A stretch of DNA of 51,307 nt, from positions 1 to 51,307 of IMG/VR virus record IMGVR_UViG_3300018411_000029, one strand, 5' to 3'. Under the pieces are notes generated by a model. That model searched no databases. It saw nothing but the letters and a program-made list of their open reading frames with translations, and was not told where the DNA came from. Each line of letters opens with the position of its first letter. Within the stretch, counting starts at the first letter, position 1. Position numbers and translations under genes: made by a program. The DNA comes from a virus. This document shows positions 38,163 to 45,186 of the stretch, piece by piece.

Positions 38163-38630
38163 ATGGCATTGACGATTTTACAGGAGGATCTTTTTAAGGT
38201 CCAGGCAACGACCAAGGTAGTGACTATCAACCTTGTAGGAAAAATGGGGAAGGGTGTTGCTAAAACCGCAAGGGACACCATCCCAGGGCTTTACATGCAT
38301 TACAAGAAGATGTACCCACAGATCCGTCCCGATCAGTTTATCCTGTACCGTCATGAGGGAACCAACTACCTGCTGATCCCCACCAAGACCGACTGGAAGA
38401 AGCCCTCTCCCCGTGACCTGGTCATCCATAACCTTAACCGTCTGGTCATCATGTCAAACCGTACCCGAGAACTGGGGACCATTGCACTTCCTCCTTTAGG
38501 GTGTGGCAATGGCGGCCTTGATTGGGAAGATGACATCCGTTACGTGTATATGGCTCTGATGTCTTTTGTCCAAACCGAATTTATCGCCTGTCTAGGAGAA
38601 CCGAAAGGCACCCATGGTCAAGCCCTTTAA
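38163..38630 (+). CDS. DarG-like macro domain (ADP-ribosyl hydrolase), 155 aa
   Basis: ATG 38163 has AAGGAGAAAGTTTTAC before it. The protein is a stand-alone macro domain of the DarG/ALC1 type: VNLVGKMG-like start (INLVGKMGKGVAKTARD, 22-38, ADP-ribose binding), IPTKTDWKKPSP (72-83, conserved lysine in the TK--W---S block) and LPPLGCGNGGLDW (109-121, phosphate loop). DarG removes the ADP-ribose that the toxin DarT puts on thymidine in DNA. There is no DarT or DarG C-terminal domain here. A phage-borne copy could reverse host DarT attack on phage DNA; this is inference. The gene is 15 bases after the proteasome-like gene and overlaps a 35-codon gene. Confidence 0.85.
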   Translation: MALTILQEDLFKVQATTKVVTINLVGKMGKGVAKTARDTIPGLYMHYKKMYPQIRPDQFILYRHEGTNYLLIPTKTDWKKPSPRDLVIHNLNRLVIMSNRTRELGTIALPPLGCGNGGLDWEDDIRYVYMALMSFVQTEFIACLGEPKGTHGQAL

Positions 38631-38721
38631 CTACAGTCCATTCGGCGCGCAGTCTGCAGTCTGTGACATATGTAACCAATGCACGAGGAGTAATTTTTTA
38701 CCTCAGTGGGCATCAATATGA
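38614..38721 (+). CDS. Possible 35-aa Cys-rich peptide
   Basis: A short frame starting at ATG 38614, six bases after GAAAGG, overlaps the end of the macro-domain gene. The peptide has CDICNQC in the middle (two close CxxC pairs sharing a residue range), like a zinc knuckle, and ends WASI. The ribosome site is good for so short a frame, but coding status is unproven. Confidence 0.4.
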   Translation: MVKPFNYSPFGAQSAVCDICNQCTRSNFLPQWASI

Positions 38722-38756
38722 TTTTGTGCGAGTGTTGATTGACACTCAACCCTACA

Positions 38757-38840
38757 GGGGATGAAGGGGGTGAGACTTTATCTAGCTCTTTATCGTCGTA
38801 TCCACCCCGTCGATACATCGGCACGACGCCCTTCATCCCC
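38757..38840. promoter_or_regulatory. Structured leader element before the sponge-like gene
   Basis: GGGGATGAAGGG (38757-38768) is the exact reverse complement of CCCTTCATCCCC (38829-38840). Inside lie further pairings (CGTCG with CGACG; CCG-CGAT with ATCG-G). The 84-nt unit would fold as one branched hairpin about 30 bases before the ATG of the next gene. It is preceded by CAACCCTACAG, a partial copy of the promoter-like core. No known riboswitch was recognised. Confidence 0.5.
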
Positions 38841-38869
38841 GCCTATTTACAGAAGAGGAATCCATCACT

Positions 38870-39403
38870 ATGATGCATCATTTCATCGGCACCAAGATCA
38901 TCAAGGCTCGCCCCATGACACGTGGCGAGTACAACAGCTACCGTGGTTGGGAAATACCAACCGATGAAAACCCCGACGATGTAGGCTACCTGGTCGAATA
39001 CACCGACGGCGGACAAGTCAACCACCCGGCTCATGTCGGCTACATTAGCTGGTCGCCGAAAGAAGTATTCGACAAAGCCTACGTAGGGATGGACACCGAT
39101 TTCGGCACCACTGAAGTCCCGGCTCATCTGCTACGCCTGAGTGGCGAGCGTGCCGAGCTGGCTGACCGCCTGGAAAAGCTGAAAACATTCATCGACCTGC
39201 AGACTGCTCACCATAACAACGACGAAGATCTGGATGACAGCATCCGTGAGAAGATCAAGCACGTCCCCAAGCTGGAACAGGCCGAATGGCGCATGCTGAT
39301 GGAACAATCGATGATCATGGCCAGCCTCTTGACCATCCTCGATCGCCGTCTGCGTTCGGCCAAGGAGCAGTTGAGCAGGACCTTAGGGTCGAGCCATGCT
39401 TAA
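38870..39403 (+). CDS. Two-domain phage protein: Gp49-like N-terminus plus Acb2/Tad1-like helical hairpin, 177 aa
   Basis: Residues 1-80 (IGTKIIKARPMTRGEYNSYR, GYLVEYTDGG, GYISWSPKEVFDKAY) match from memory a small domain very common in siphophages and often next to or fused with other domains. Residues 85-172 hold two helices with the pattern ERAELADRLEKLKTFID ... LEQAEWRMLMEQSMIMASLL ... LDRRL, which resembles the helical hairpin shared by Acb2 and Tad1, proteins that bind cyclic dinucleotides/trinucleotides or gcADPR and so block CBASS and Thoeris defences. That activity is inference from the pattern. ATG 38870 (or 38873) has GAGGAA about 10 bases upstream. The next gene overlaps by 8 bases. 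Confidence 0.7.
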   Translation: MMHHFIGTKIIKARPMTRGEYNSYRGWEIPTDENPDDVGYLVEYTDGGQVNHPAHVGYISWSPKEVFDKAYVGMDTDFGTTEVPAHLLRLSGERAELADRLEKLKTFIDLQTAHHNNDEDLDDSIREKIKHVPKLEQAEWRMLMEQSMIMASLLTILDRRLRSAKEQLSRTLGSSHA

Positions 39404-39590
39404 GTCGGTAAAGGTGCCTGATCTTAGACTACCTCAACTGTGTGAACACTCCCTACTCCAGTGTAATGAGGCCAACCGCCTGAGGACACATGAGATTATG
39501 GAGCGCTACCGCAAAGCAGATGAAGAGATCAAGCGACTGTGTATCAAACACGGTTTTGAACTTCCGGATTTCATCTGCCTGAAAGCCTGA
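39396..39590 (+). CDS. Small unrecognised protein, 64 aa
   Basis: ATG 39396 overlaps the end of the sponge-like gene. The product has four cysteines spread along a basic helical sequence (C16, C23, C48, C61) and ends FICLKA. Tight coupling suggests a function linked to the upstream protein, but no family is known. Confidence 0.6.
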   Translation: MLKSVKVPDLRLPQLCEHSLLQCNEANRLRTHEIMERYRKADEEIKRLCIKHGFELPDFICLKA

Positions 39591-39595
39591 TAATC

Positions 39596-39625
39596 CCCCG
39601 CCGTCTCCTTCTGCGAGCGGCGGGG
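39596..39625 (+). terminator. Hairpin terminator
   Basis: CCCCGCCG pairs with CGGCGGGG around a loop of about 14 bases. Downstream, before the next gene, are the inverted repeats ACGTAC-GTACGT (39641-39658) and GGGATC-GATCCC (39692-39707). Confidence 0.65.
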
Positions 39626-39734
39626 CTATGTACCTCTTAAACGTACGGTACAGTACGTATCAATAATATCCATGTCTTGCAACACTAAGGGGGATCGTCT
39701 GATCCCGTGACATAACGATTCTAAGGGGCTTTCC

Positions 39735-40127
39735 ATGCAGTATTTCCTTCTTCATCCTGTACTGAACTCGACACTTTTCGATAGCAACGAACTGTTGGGA
39801 AAGTTCATGTGTCTGGGTGATTCTTTTGCCTCGGTGTTGGAATTGGGCGCCGTCAAACTGAAATCCGTCGAACAGGATGAGCACGAGTCTGACCTTAAGA
39901 AGATGGTCAACAGCGTTGAGATCAACAGTATCAGTCGCCAGCACAACTCGATCATCGAGAAGATCGTCCATCGCTTTGGATGGGATCTCGTAGCCCGCCA
40001 CCCTGAAGATGAACGCATCGTGTCCATGATCGCCTGCCTCCTCAAGAGTCAGCGCTTTGATGCGCTGGAACATATCGTCCTGACCAAACCGGCAGCGGTT
40101 AAAGATATCGACCTATTGACAGTATAA
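39735..40127 (+). CDS. Unrecognised protein, 130 aa
   Basis: ATG 39735 follows CTAAGGGGCTTTCC. The product has a C-terminal helical domain (IVHRFGWDLVARHPEDER and on) and no recognisable motif. It forms its own unit between two terminators, in line with the small accessory genes around it. Confidence 0.65.
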   Translation: MQYFLLHPVLNSTLFDSNELLGKFMCLGDSFASVLELGAVKLKSVEQDEHESDLKKMVNSVEINSISRQHNSIIEKIVHRFGWDLVARHPEDERIVSMIACLLKSQRFDALEHIVLTKPAAVKDIDLLTV

Positions 40128-40151
40128 CTTAGGGACCTGTATCGACATAAG

Positions 40152-40183
40152 GAGAGCTGGGTGGCCCAAGCTCTCCTATGTCC
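40152..40183 (+). terminator. Rho-independent terminator
   Basis: CATAAGGAGAGCT and AGCTCTCCTATG pair (one A-A mismatch) around GGGTGGCCCA, followed by CCGTCGTC and eight Ts (40191-40198). Confidence 0.85.
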
Positions 40184-40216
40184 GTCGTCTTTTTTTTCTT
40201 TTCCGATTCCAATATT

Positions 40217-40268
40217 TTTCAACCATACATGATAGCGGTGAACCTACCCATGATCTAAGGAGATCAAC
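40217..40268 (+). promoter_or_regulatory. Promoter-like element and leader, copy 5
   Basis: TTTCAACCATACATGATAGC then GGTGAACCTACCCATGATC, followed by a ribosome site AAGGAG held in a GATCT/AGATC hairpin, directly before ATG 40269. About 40 of 52 positions equal the copy at 29267-29319. Confidence 0.65.
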
Positions 40269-40616
40269 ATGACAACTGCCCAGCCTCCTCGCCAAAAGTC
40301 TAAAAACATGTCGGCACTAAAGCTACTGGCCATTGTGAAGAAATTCAATTCCTCTGAATCATTTCTAGACGGTATTGACTGGCCCGCTATGCCAGAATAT
40401 CGAAAGATAAGAATGCAGGAGCATAGCGACGGTGAAACATTGATTGAATTCGGAGCCGGTAAGACGTTGCTGGCAGGTTTAGTTAACGTCGATTTTTTAA
40501 CCCTGGCTACTTACATCTCCACTCATCGGAACGATAAGGACGTTGATGGTTGCCAAGCATACCTGATGCCGACATCTAATCGTGAAGGTGTTCTTTTCAA
40601 AACAATCTGTCCGTAA
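40269..40616 (+). CDS. Unrecognised protein, 115 aa
   Basis: ATG 40269 lies 4 bases after GGAGATCA. The product has a basic N-terminal tail (PPRQKSKNMS), then a compact domain with GDGETLIEF-like and LVNVDFLTLATYIS strands/helices. No family is known. Codon use is more A+T-rich than that of the structural genes. It shares its promoter-leader type with the gene at 29320. Confidence 0.65.
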   Translation: MTTAQPPRQKSKNMSALKLLAIVKKFNSSESFLDGIDWPAMPEYRKIRMQEHSDGETLIEFGAGKTLLAGLVNVDFLTLATYISTHRNDKDVDGCQAYLMPTSNREGVLFKTICP

Positions 40617-40637
40617 TGGCTCAATAAGGAAACATCC

Positions 40638-41027
40638 ATGAACGCGATCATCAAAAACGACATCAATTACGGCAACCTGGTCCAAGTGACTATGGATGGC
40701 GTAGTCATCGTAGGTAGTCACGATTACTTTCGTTTCTACATCTTCAAGAACTCGGACTTCGTCTTCGAGCCGTATGAAGATCACTACTGCGAGTTGACCA
40801 TTGAGTTGGAGACTCCCATGCAGCCGCACTTCTACGCACGGTGTCATGAGGACGTCGTCAAGGTGGCAAAGAAGCTCAGTAAAAGCCATCCGGCCCGTAT
40901 CCAGGCGATGGCACGGATACTGGCTCGCTATGAGAAGGGGGAGCTTGTAGGGGATGTACGGAGCCTTGAAGATTTCTATACGGGGCTCACCCCCGCAGAG
41001 ATTGCATCGCACCGTCTGATCCAGTGA
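40638..41027 (+). CDS. Unrecognised protein, 129 aa
   Basis: ATG 40638 follows AATAAGGAAACATCC. The N-terminal half is beta-rich and aromatic (HDYFRFYIFKNSDFVFEPYEDHY), the C-terminal half helical and basic. It is 21 bases after the previous stop and forms a two-gene unit with it. Function unknown. Confidence 0.65.
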   Translation: MNAIIKNDINYGNLVQVTMDGVVIVGSHDYFRFYIFKNSDFVFEPYEDHYCELTIELETPMQPHFYARCHEDVVKVAKKLSKSHPARIQAMARILARYEKGELVGDVRSLEDFYTGLTPAEIASHRLIQ

Positions 41028-41060
41028 TGGGTCATACAACCTCACTCTAACCGAGACAGC

Positions 41061-41118
41061 ATAGAGACTGACATCAGGCTATTGCGGCCTGATGTCAGTC
41101 TCTTGAGCGTCTTCTTTT
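41061..41118. terminator. Bidirectional terminator with 17-bp stem
   Basis: AGAGACTGACATCAGGC (41063-41079) pairs with GCCTGATGTCAGTCTCT (41087-41103) around TATTGCG, followed by TTGAGCGTCTTCTTTTTTTC. Lies between convergent genes. Confidence 0.88.
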
Positions 41119-41127
41119 TTTCTTTGG

Positions 41128-42891
41128 TTAGAGCACCGAACTTAGGCGAAGTGTTTTCTGTACAGGCGACTCACCGGCAGCCAGTTCCTTCTCAAACGCA
41201 TCCAGCAGTTGCCACGGATCAGGGGCTTTCATCGTCCCTGTCATGATCTCAATGGCGTTCACTGGCCCACCTGTCAAGTTAATCCCCACCAACCGCTGGT
41301 CGCTGGCTGTAACCCCAGCAATACGTCCCACCTCGTACATCGTGGTCATCTTCGAGAGGTTCATGATTACTTCGCCGGTCGGGTATGTCGAACCAATGTC
41401 AGCGTCCGAGGTGTACCGTCTAACGAAGCTCCTCACCGAAGGCAAGTCCTTGATCATGTACGAGCCATTCGGGACTACGGCATGGGTCGGTAACGTAACG
41501 ATCCAATCGGCAATAGATAGCAGGAAACTGTCCAGCTCAGTGATCATCTGATCCGATAGTGTCCCAGCCATCATCCCTTCTTTGAGCATGTCAAAGTAGA
41601 AGGCATTGACGTTACGCTTCGGGTTGGAGTTGAAGATGTTGTACTCCGAACTCCCCGACAGAATCCCGATCTGGGTGTTGAGGTCGGTGACCTTCTCATC
41701 CAGCAGCTCCACACCCAAGCAGTCATACACGTTATAGATCACGTAGTTGACTTTGTAGTGCTTTTGCATCTGCATGTGCCATTCAGCACTACCTGGCGAG
41801 GCTGTCGAATCACCAGTTGGGAAGTACAGCTTACCGAAGTCTTCACCGAGGTTCTTCTTGAGGATCTTGTCCAACGCGTAGCTAGGCTCCTTACCCTTGG
41901 CGCGTCGAATGTTGCGGTACACTGCCGCCGAGTCGATCCAGAAGTGTGATGAGGGTGTCTCCACCACGTGCCAACGGTCATACCATGCCAGGTTCTCAGA
42001 CTTACCGTCCGCTTTGACCTTCTGGTCGGGACCGCGCTTGTAGCGGAAGAAACGAAACTCAGGTGGCACTTCCGGAGCACTGAAGACATCGGCGAGGTTA
42101 TACCCAGACCGCTCCAGTTCACGGATCATGACAGGCATGTCGAAGTCCATGTTCCAGAAACTGACAAAGTCTGGCATCCACTCGTGACAACGATCGATGC
42201 ACGTCTTGACCATCTCACCGCCCGACTTCAGGATCTTGATCTCGAACTCAATGCCGCGTGGTCGAGTGATATGACCCAGATGCTTGTCCAGAGCCTCGAG
42301 GATGGTGTTGATTGGATCGGGGATGCCTTCAATCCAGGTATCGAGGATGGTGACAATCGCCTTCTTCTTGAAGGTCACGGTCGAGATAATGACATCCTTA
42401 CCGTCACCATTCCACATGTCGGTCTCGGTATCGAGTACAGCCACCTGGTTAGAATGGAACAGACCTGGCCACTTATCCATGTACTGCTGCTTGATAAGCG
42501 TTGCGGGGGTGATATCGGCCCCGTAGATGTACTGGTTACGGCACAGGGTGCGCAAACTTTGCTTAGGATTACCATACCCGAGCCGACGGACAATCTGTTG
42601 ATTCAGCTCACGCTGGGTACTTTCACAAAGCACCAACTTATCCAGATACTCGACCTCTTTCTTGTCGGTGTGGTTGCGGTACATTTCCTTGGTGATGCCA
42701 AACGGCCGCAGACGATTCTTGTAGAACCTCAGGCGAGGGATCTTGCGGCCATCTTTCAGGTGAACCAGTTCCTTTACAGTGAGCAGGTCATCGGTGTCAT
42801 TCAAGGCACTGGGGGTATAGACAGCATGCTTGCACTCGAGACCGAGTACTTCCTCTTTATCGAACAGAGGGGCTTTACTTACTGTAGTCAT
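41128..42891 (-). CDS. DNA polymerase family B, N-terminal (exonuclease + motif A) subunit, 587 aa
   Basis: Exonuclease motifs: Exo I LDTET (D154, E156), Exo II N247-x3-D251 (WNMDFD), Exo III Y386-x3-D390 (YNVYD). Motif A of the polymerase palm is at 498-504, D-IGSTYP, followed by N511-x-S513-x2-T516, the usual D--SLYPS------N-S--T pattern. Motifs B and C are absent; they are on the plus-strand gene at 1121-3406. The segment RLRFYKNRLRPFGITKEM and then YRNHTDKKE near 54-79 is typical of the N-terminal domain of T4-type polymerases. The C-terminal ~70 residues past motif A must contact the other subunit. The start follows AGGACTGACCC (ATG 42891). Confidence 0.87.
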   Translation of the reverse strand: MTTVSKAPLFDKEEVLGLECKHAVYTPSALNDTDDLLTVKELVHLKDGRKIPRLRFYKNRLRPFGITKEMYRNHTDKKEVEYLDKLVLCESTQRELNQQIVRRLGYGNPKQSLRTLCRNQYIYGADITPATLIKQQYMDKWPGLFHSNQVAVLDTETDMWNGDGKDVIISTVTFKKKAIVTILDTWIEGIPDPINTILEALDKHLGHITRPRGIEFEIKILKSGGEMVKTCIDRCHEWMPDFVSFWNMDFDMPVMIRELERSGYNLADVFSAPEVPPEFRFFRYKRGPDQKVKADGKSENLAWYDRWHVVETPSSHFWIDSAAVYRNIRRAKGKEPSYALDKILKKNLGEDFGKLYFPTGDSTASPGSAEWHMQMQKHYKVNYVIYNVYDCLGVELLDEKVTDLNTQIGILSGSSEYNIFNSNPKRNVNAFYFDMLKEGMMAGTLSDQMITELDSFLLSIADWIVTLPTHAVVPNGSYMIKDLPSVRSFVRRYTSDADIGSTYPTGEVIMNLSKMTTMYEVGRIAGVTASDQRLVGINLTGGPVNAIEIMTGTMKAPDPWQLLDAFEKELAAGESPVQKTLRLSSVL

Positions 42892-43015
42892 GGGTCAGTC
42901 CTACTTATACGGATCGGAGGGTTCAAGTCCTCTAGGCAAATGGATATAACGATGGAGTAACAATTTACGCTAAATGGTATGATCGTTACTCACCGCCCGG
43001 ACGCGCAAACGGACT

Positions 43016-44383
43016 ATGACCATGAACAAAGTACTTATCGCCTCGATGGAAGCGATCGATTTCCAACGAGATTCCATTTTTATCAAGGAACTCGCCCTGC
43101 AGTTTGCCACTGCCCGAAAGGACCCGTCGAAAGACAACCTCATTAAGGTCGAACAGGCCATCAACGGCATTGTCAAGCGCACTGTCGGCATGACGATCAA
43201 GTTTCATTTCGTCAAGATGGGTGGCATTAATGCCTATGTCATGTGTGCCTCCACCGATGGAGCCCATGCCATGCAACCAGACCGTGTCGTGGAGCGTCTT
43301 TCGACGTTCTCAGGTCCGGTGTCGGAAAAAGAACTGTTCAAAGGTGAGATTAACCTTGCCAAGGGCACTGTCAATGGGATTCTCGGCGAACTGCCGATGG
43401 ATGTCTGCTTTGCCACTGAGTTCCTGACCCTTCCCAACATGCAGCATGTGACACCTGAGGAAATGGCAGCCGTCGCCCTGCACGAATTCGGGCATGCGTT
43501 TTACTTCCTACGGTATCTGGGCAAGATGGTCGTCTCGAACGTCGTGGTCTCCGAGATTGTCAAGAAGCAGCAAGAAGGCGCACCCTCCTCCGAGATCGTC
43601 GAGGTGGTTAAGGTCGCCGAGAAGAAGACGGGCTATCGCCTGAAGGATCTTAAGACCGTTGATCAGTCAACCGACCCTGTCGTCATCCAGCAAATCGTCC
43701 TGGCCTCGACCATCGACAGCATTCGCTCGGAACTGGGGACGAAGTTCTACGACATTCGCACCTTTGAATTTGCTGCCGACCAGTTCGTGGCCCGTCACGG
43801 CGGTGCATCGCTCATCGTATCTGCACTCGATAAAATGAACCGCGCATATGCCAAGTACACCCCCGAATACCGCAGTGGCTATGACAACCTCATGATGTCA
43901 CTGACCAGTTACATGAAGATGTTTATCTCACTCAGTTGGAGGAGCATCGTGGCTGTGGGTTCAGGTGTCAAGGTATATGCCGCCACTGCATCGGTCGTGG
44001 GTTCGCTCGTTGTGGCAGTTCCGCTGATGGCTTACGGCGTCTACAAGGTTGCCTCTCGTTTCTGGGGTCAACTCGATGAAGGGATCTATGACCCCATCCC
44101 CAAGCGCTTTGAAGCCATGCGTCGGGAGTTGATTGCTTCCTCGAAAGCGGACTTCCTGACACCTGTTCAGCGTGCCGACATCATTCGTCAGATCGACGAC
44201 ATCGATAAGATCTTGGGTGACCTTACCAAACTTACCGACTTCGGTCCTGACATGATTCGTCCGTGGCTAGACAGAATCTTCACAGGCAAGAACACCGAAC
44301 AGAAATTCCAACTCAAGCTCGAGAATCTGGTCAACAACCGGCTCTTTGAACTCTCCAACAAACTCCAAACCAAAACGGTATAA
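43016..44383 (+). CDS. HExxH zinc metallopeptidase (M48-like) with membrane segment, 455 aa
   Basis: The zinc motif is HEFGH (156-160, in VALHEFGHAFYFL); the third ligand is likely in FEFAADQFVARHGG (about 250-263), which matches the E--AD-FA---G segment of M48 peptidases. Residues about 318-345 (AATASVVGSLVVAVPLMAYGV) are hydrophobic enough for one or two membrane helices. The N-terminal 110 residues are unrecognised. It may act in virion maturation, lysis or entry; the membrane segment points to an envelope role. Two overlapping starts are possible (43016, 43022). The next gene begins 3 bases after its stop. The 124-bp spacer upstream is divergent from the polymerase gene. Confidence 0.75.
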   Translation: MTMNKVLIASMEAIDFQRDSIFIKELALQFATARKDPSKDNLIKVEQAINGIVKRTVGMTIKFHFVKMGGINAYVMCASTDGAHAMQPDRVVERLSTFSGPVSEKELFKGEINLAKGTVNGILGELPMDVCFATEFLTLPNMQHVTPEEMAAVALHEFGHAFYFLRYLGKMVVSNVVVSEIVKKQQEGAPSSEIVEVVKVAEKKTGYRLKDLKTVDQSTDPVVIQQIVLASTIDSIRSELGTKFYDIRTFEFAADQFVARHGGASLIVSALDKMNRAYAKYTPEYRSGYDNLMMSLTSYMKMFISLSWRSIVAVGSGVKVYAATASVVGSLVVAVPLMAYGVYKVASRFWGQLDEGIYDPIPKRFEAMRRELIASSKADFLTPVQRADIIRQIDDIDKILGDLTKLTDFGPDMIRPWLDRIFTGKNTEQKFQLKLENLVNNRLFELSNKLQTKTV

Positions 44384-44386
44384 GTG

Positions 44387-44818
44387 ATGAAAATCCAACG
44401 CCTGCTCCAACTCCTCGAGTGTGTCGACAACGCCGCCCTGAAGAAGCCTTTCCTTGAGGCAGCCCTTGCCATCGAACTGGCTTACCAATTCGAACTCCCC
44501 AATGCCAAAGTCGACTCAGTGATCGGTTACTTCGAACAGTTCCATGCCGAGAACGCCAAGCGCGTGATCGCCGAAGTCAACGAACTGTATCCGTTCTCTG
44601 TCAACGTGACGTACAACATGACCGTCGACGCGTACAAGAACCGTTACACGCTGTGCTTCGAGCCGCGCCTACTCACCAGCCAGGACATCGCAGCCCAACT
44701 CGCCCGCCCGGCCTTTGAAGCCTCGGTGGACAAGCTTCACCTCGAAGCCATTGGCGGCAAATACGGCTCCATGCTTCGCAGTGACCTGTCGGACTTCATC
44801 CGCCGCTTCGTCGTTTAA
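44387..44818 (+). CDS. Unrecognised protein, 143 aa
   Basis: Begins at ATG 44387, three bases after the peptidase stop, so co-translated with it. The N-terminal half is helical, the C-terminal half has TVDAYKNRYTLCFEPRLL and an arginine-rich end (DFIRRFVV). No family was recognised; the tight linkage suggests a partner or substrate of the peptidase. Confidence 0.7.
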   Translation: MKIQRLLQLLECVDNAALKKPFLEAALAIELAYQFELPNAKVDSVIGYFEQFHAENAKRVIAEVNELYPFSVNVTYNMTVDAYKNRYTLCFEPRLLTSQDIAAQLARPAFEASVDKLHLEAIGGKYGSMLRSDLSDFIRRFVV

Positions 44819-44831
44819 CCCATCCACACCA

Positions 44832-44855
44832 GAGGAGTGTCTATAGACACTCCTC
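44832..44855 (+). terminator. Perfect palindrome (terminator or processing site)
   Basis: GAGGAGTGTC and GACACTCCTC are exact complements around TATA. No U-tract follows and the next gene starts 18 bases later, so it may be a partial terminator. Confidence 0.5.
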
Positions 44856-44872
44856 GCCTATGAGGATGTCCC

Positions 44873-45166
44873 ATGACAACAGAGCCGAGACACGATCTGA
44901 GCCATTCAGGTCGGATTTCCCAGCACATGGAGCAAATGACCAAGGTCTCCGGCGAACTCAAAGTCCAAGTCGACTCCATCGATAAAGAGCTCGCGACCTT
45001 GCGGCGTACAACCCCTGATGACACCGCCATTCGAGCACTGGAACAACGCTCCAAGCTCTTCTGGGGCGCTGCGCTCATTATGGGTATGATTAACGACATC
45101 CCTGGGTATCTGGCGAGTAAGCTGGCGCGCTGCTCCAAGATGCCCTATCGGCTTCAAGCTGCCTAA
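44873..45166 (+). CDS. Small protein with coiled coil and hydrophobic segment, 97 aa
   Basis: ATG 44873 follows GAGGATGTCCC. Residues 15-60 form a coiled coil (VSGELKVQVDSIDKELATL), and LFWGAALIMGMINDIPGYLA (about 62-81) is a single possible membrane helix; the end is basic (KLARCSKMPYRL). The layout is like small membrane-bound phage accessory proteins. Function unknown. Confidence 0.65.
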   Translation: MTTEPRHDLSHSGRISQHMEQMTKVSGELKVQVDSIDKELATLRRTTPDDTAIRALEQRSKLFWGAALIMGMINDIPGYLASKLARCSKMPYRLQAA

Positions 45167-45186
45167 CTCACGCATGAGAAACAATT

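Noticed and set aside
38761-38967. 68-codon plus-strand frame starting inside the structured leader
   Set aside because: It overlaps the start of the sponge-like gene in another frame, has low-complexity His/Arg/Pro content and no ribosome site.
39641-39707. Inverted repeats ACGTAC-GTACGT and GGGATC-GATCCC as a possible attachment site or origin
   Set aside because: Short, single-copy, and lacking integrase, iterons or a strong compositional shift; better seen as minor hairpins in a spacer.
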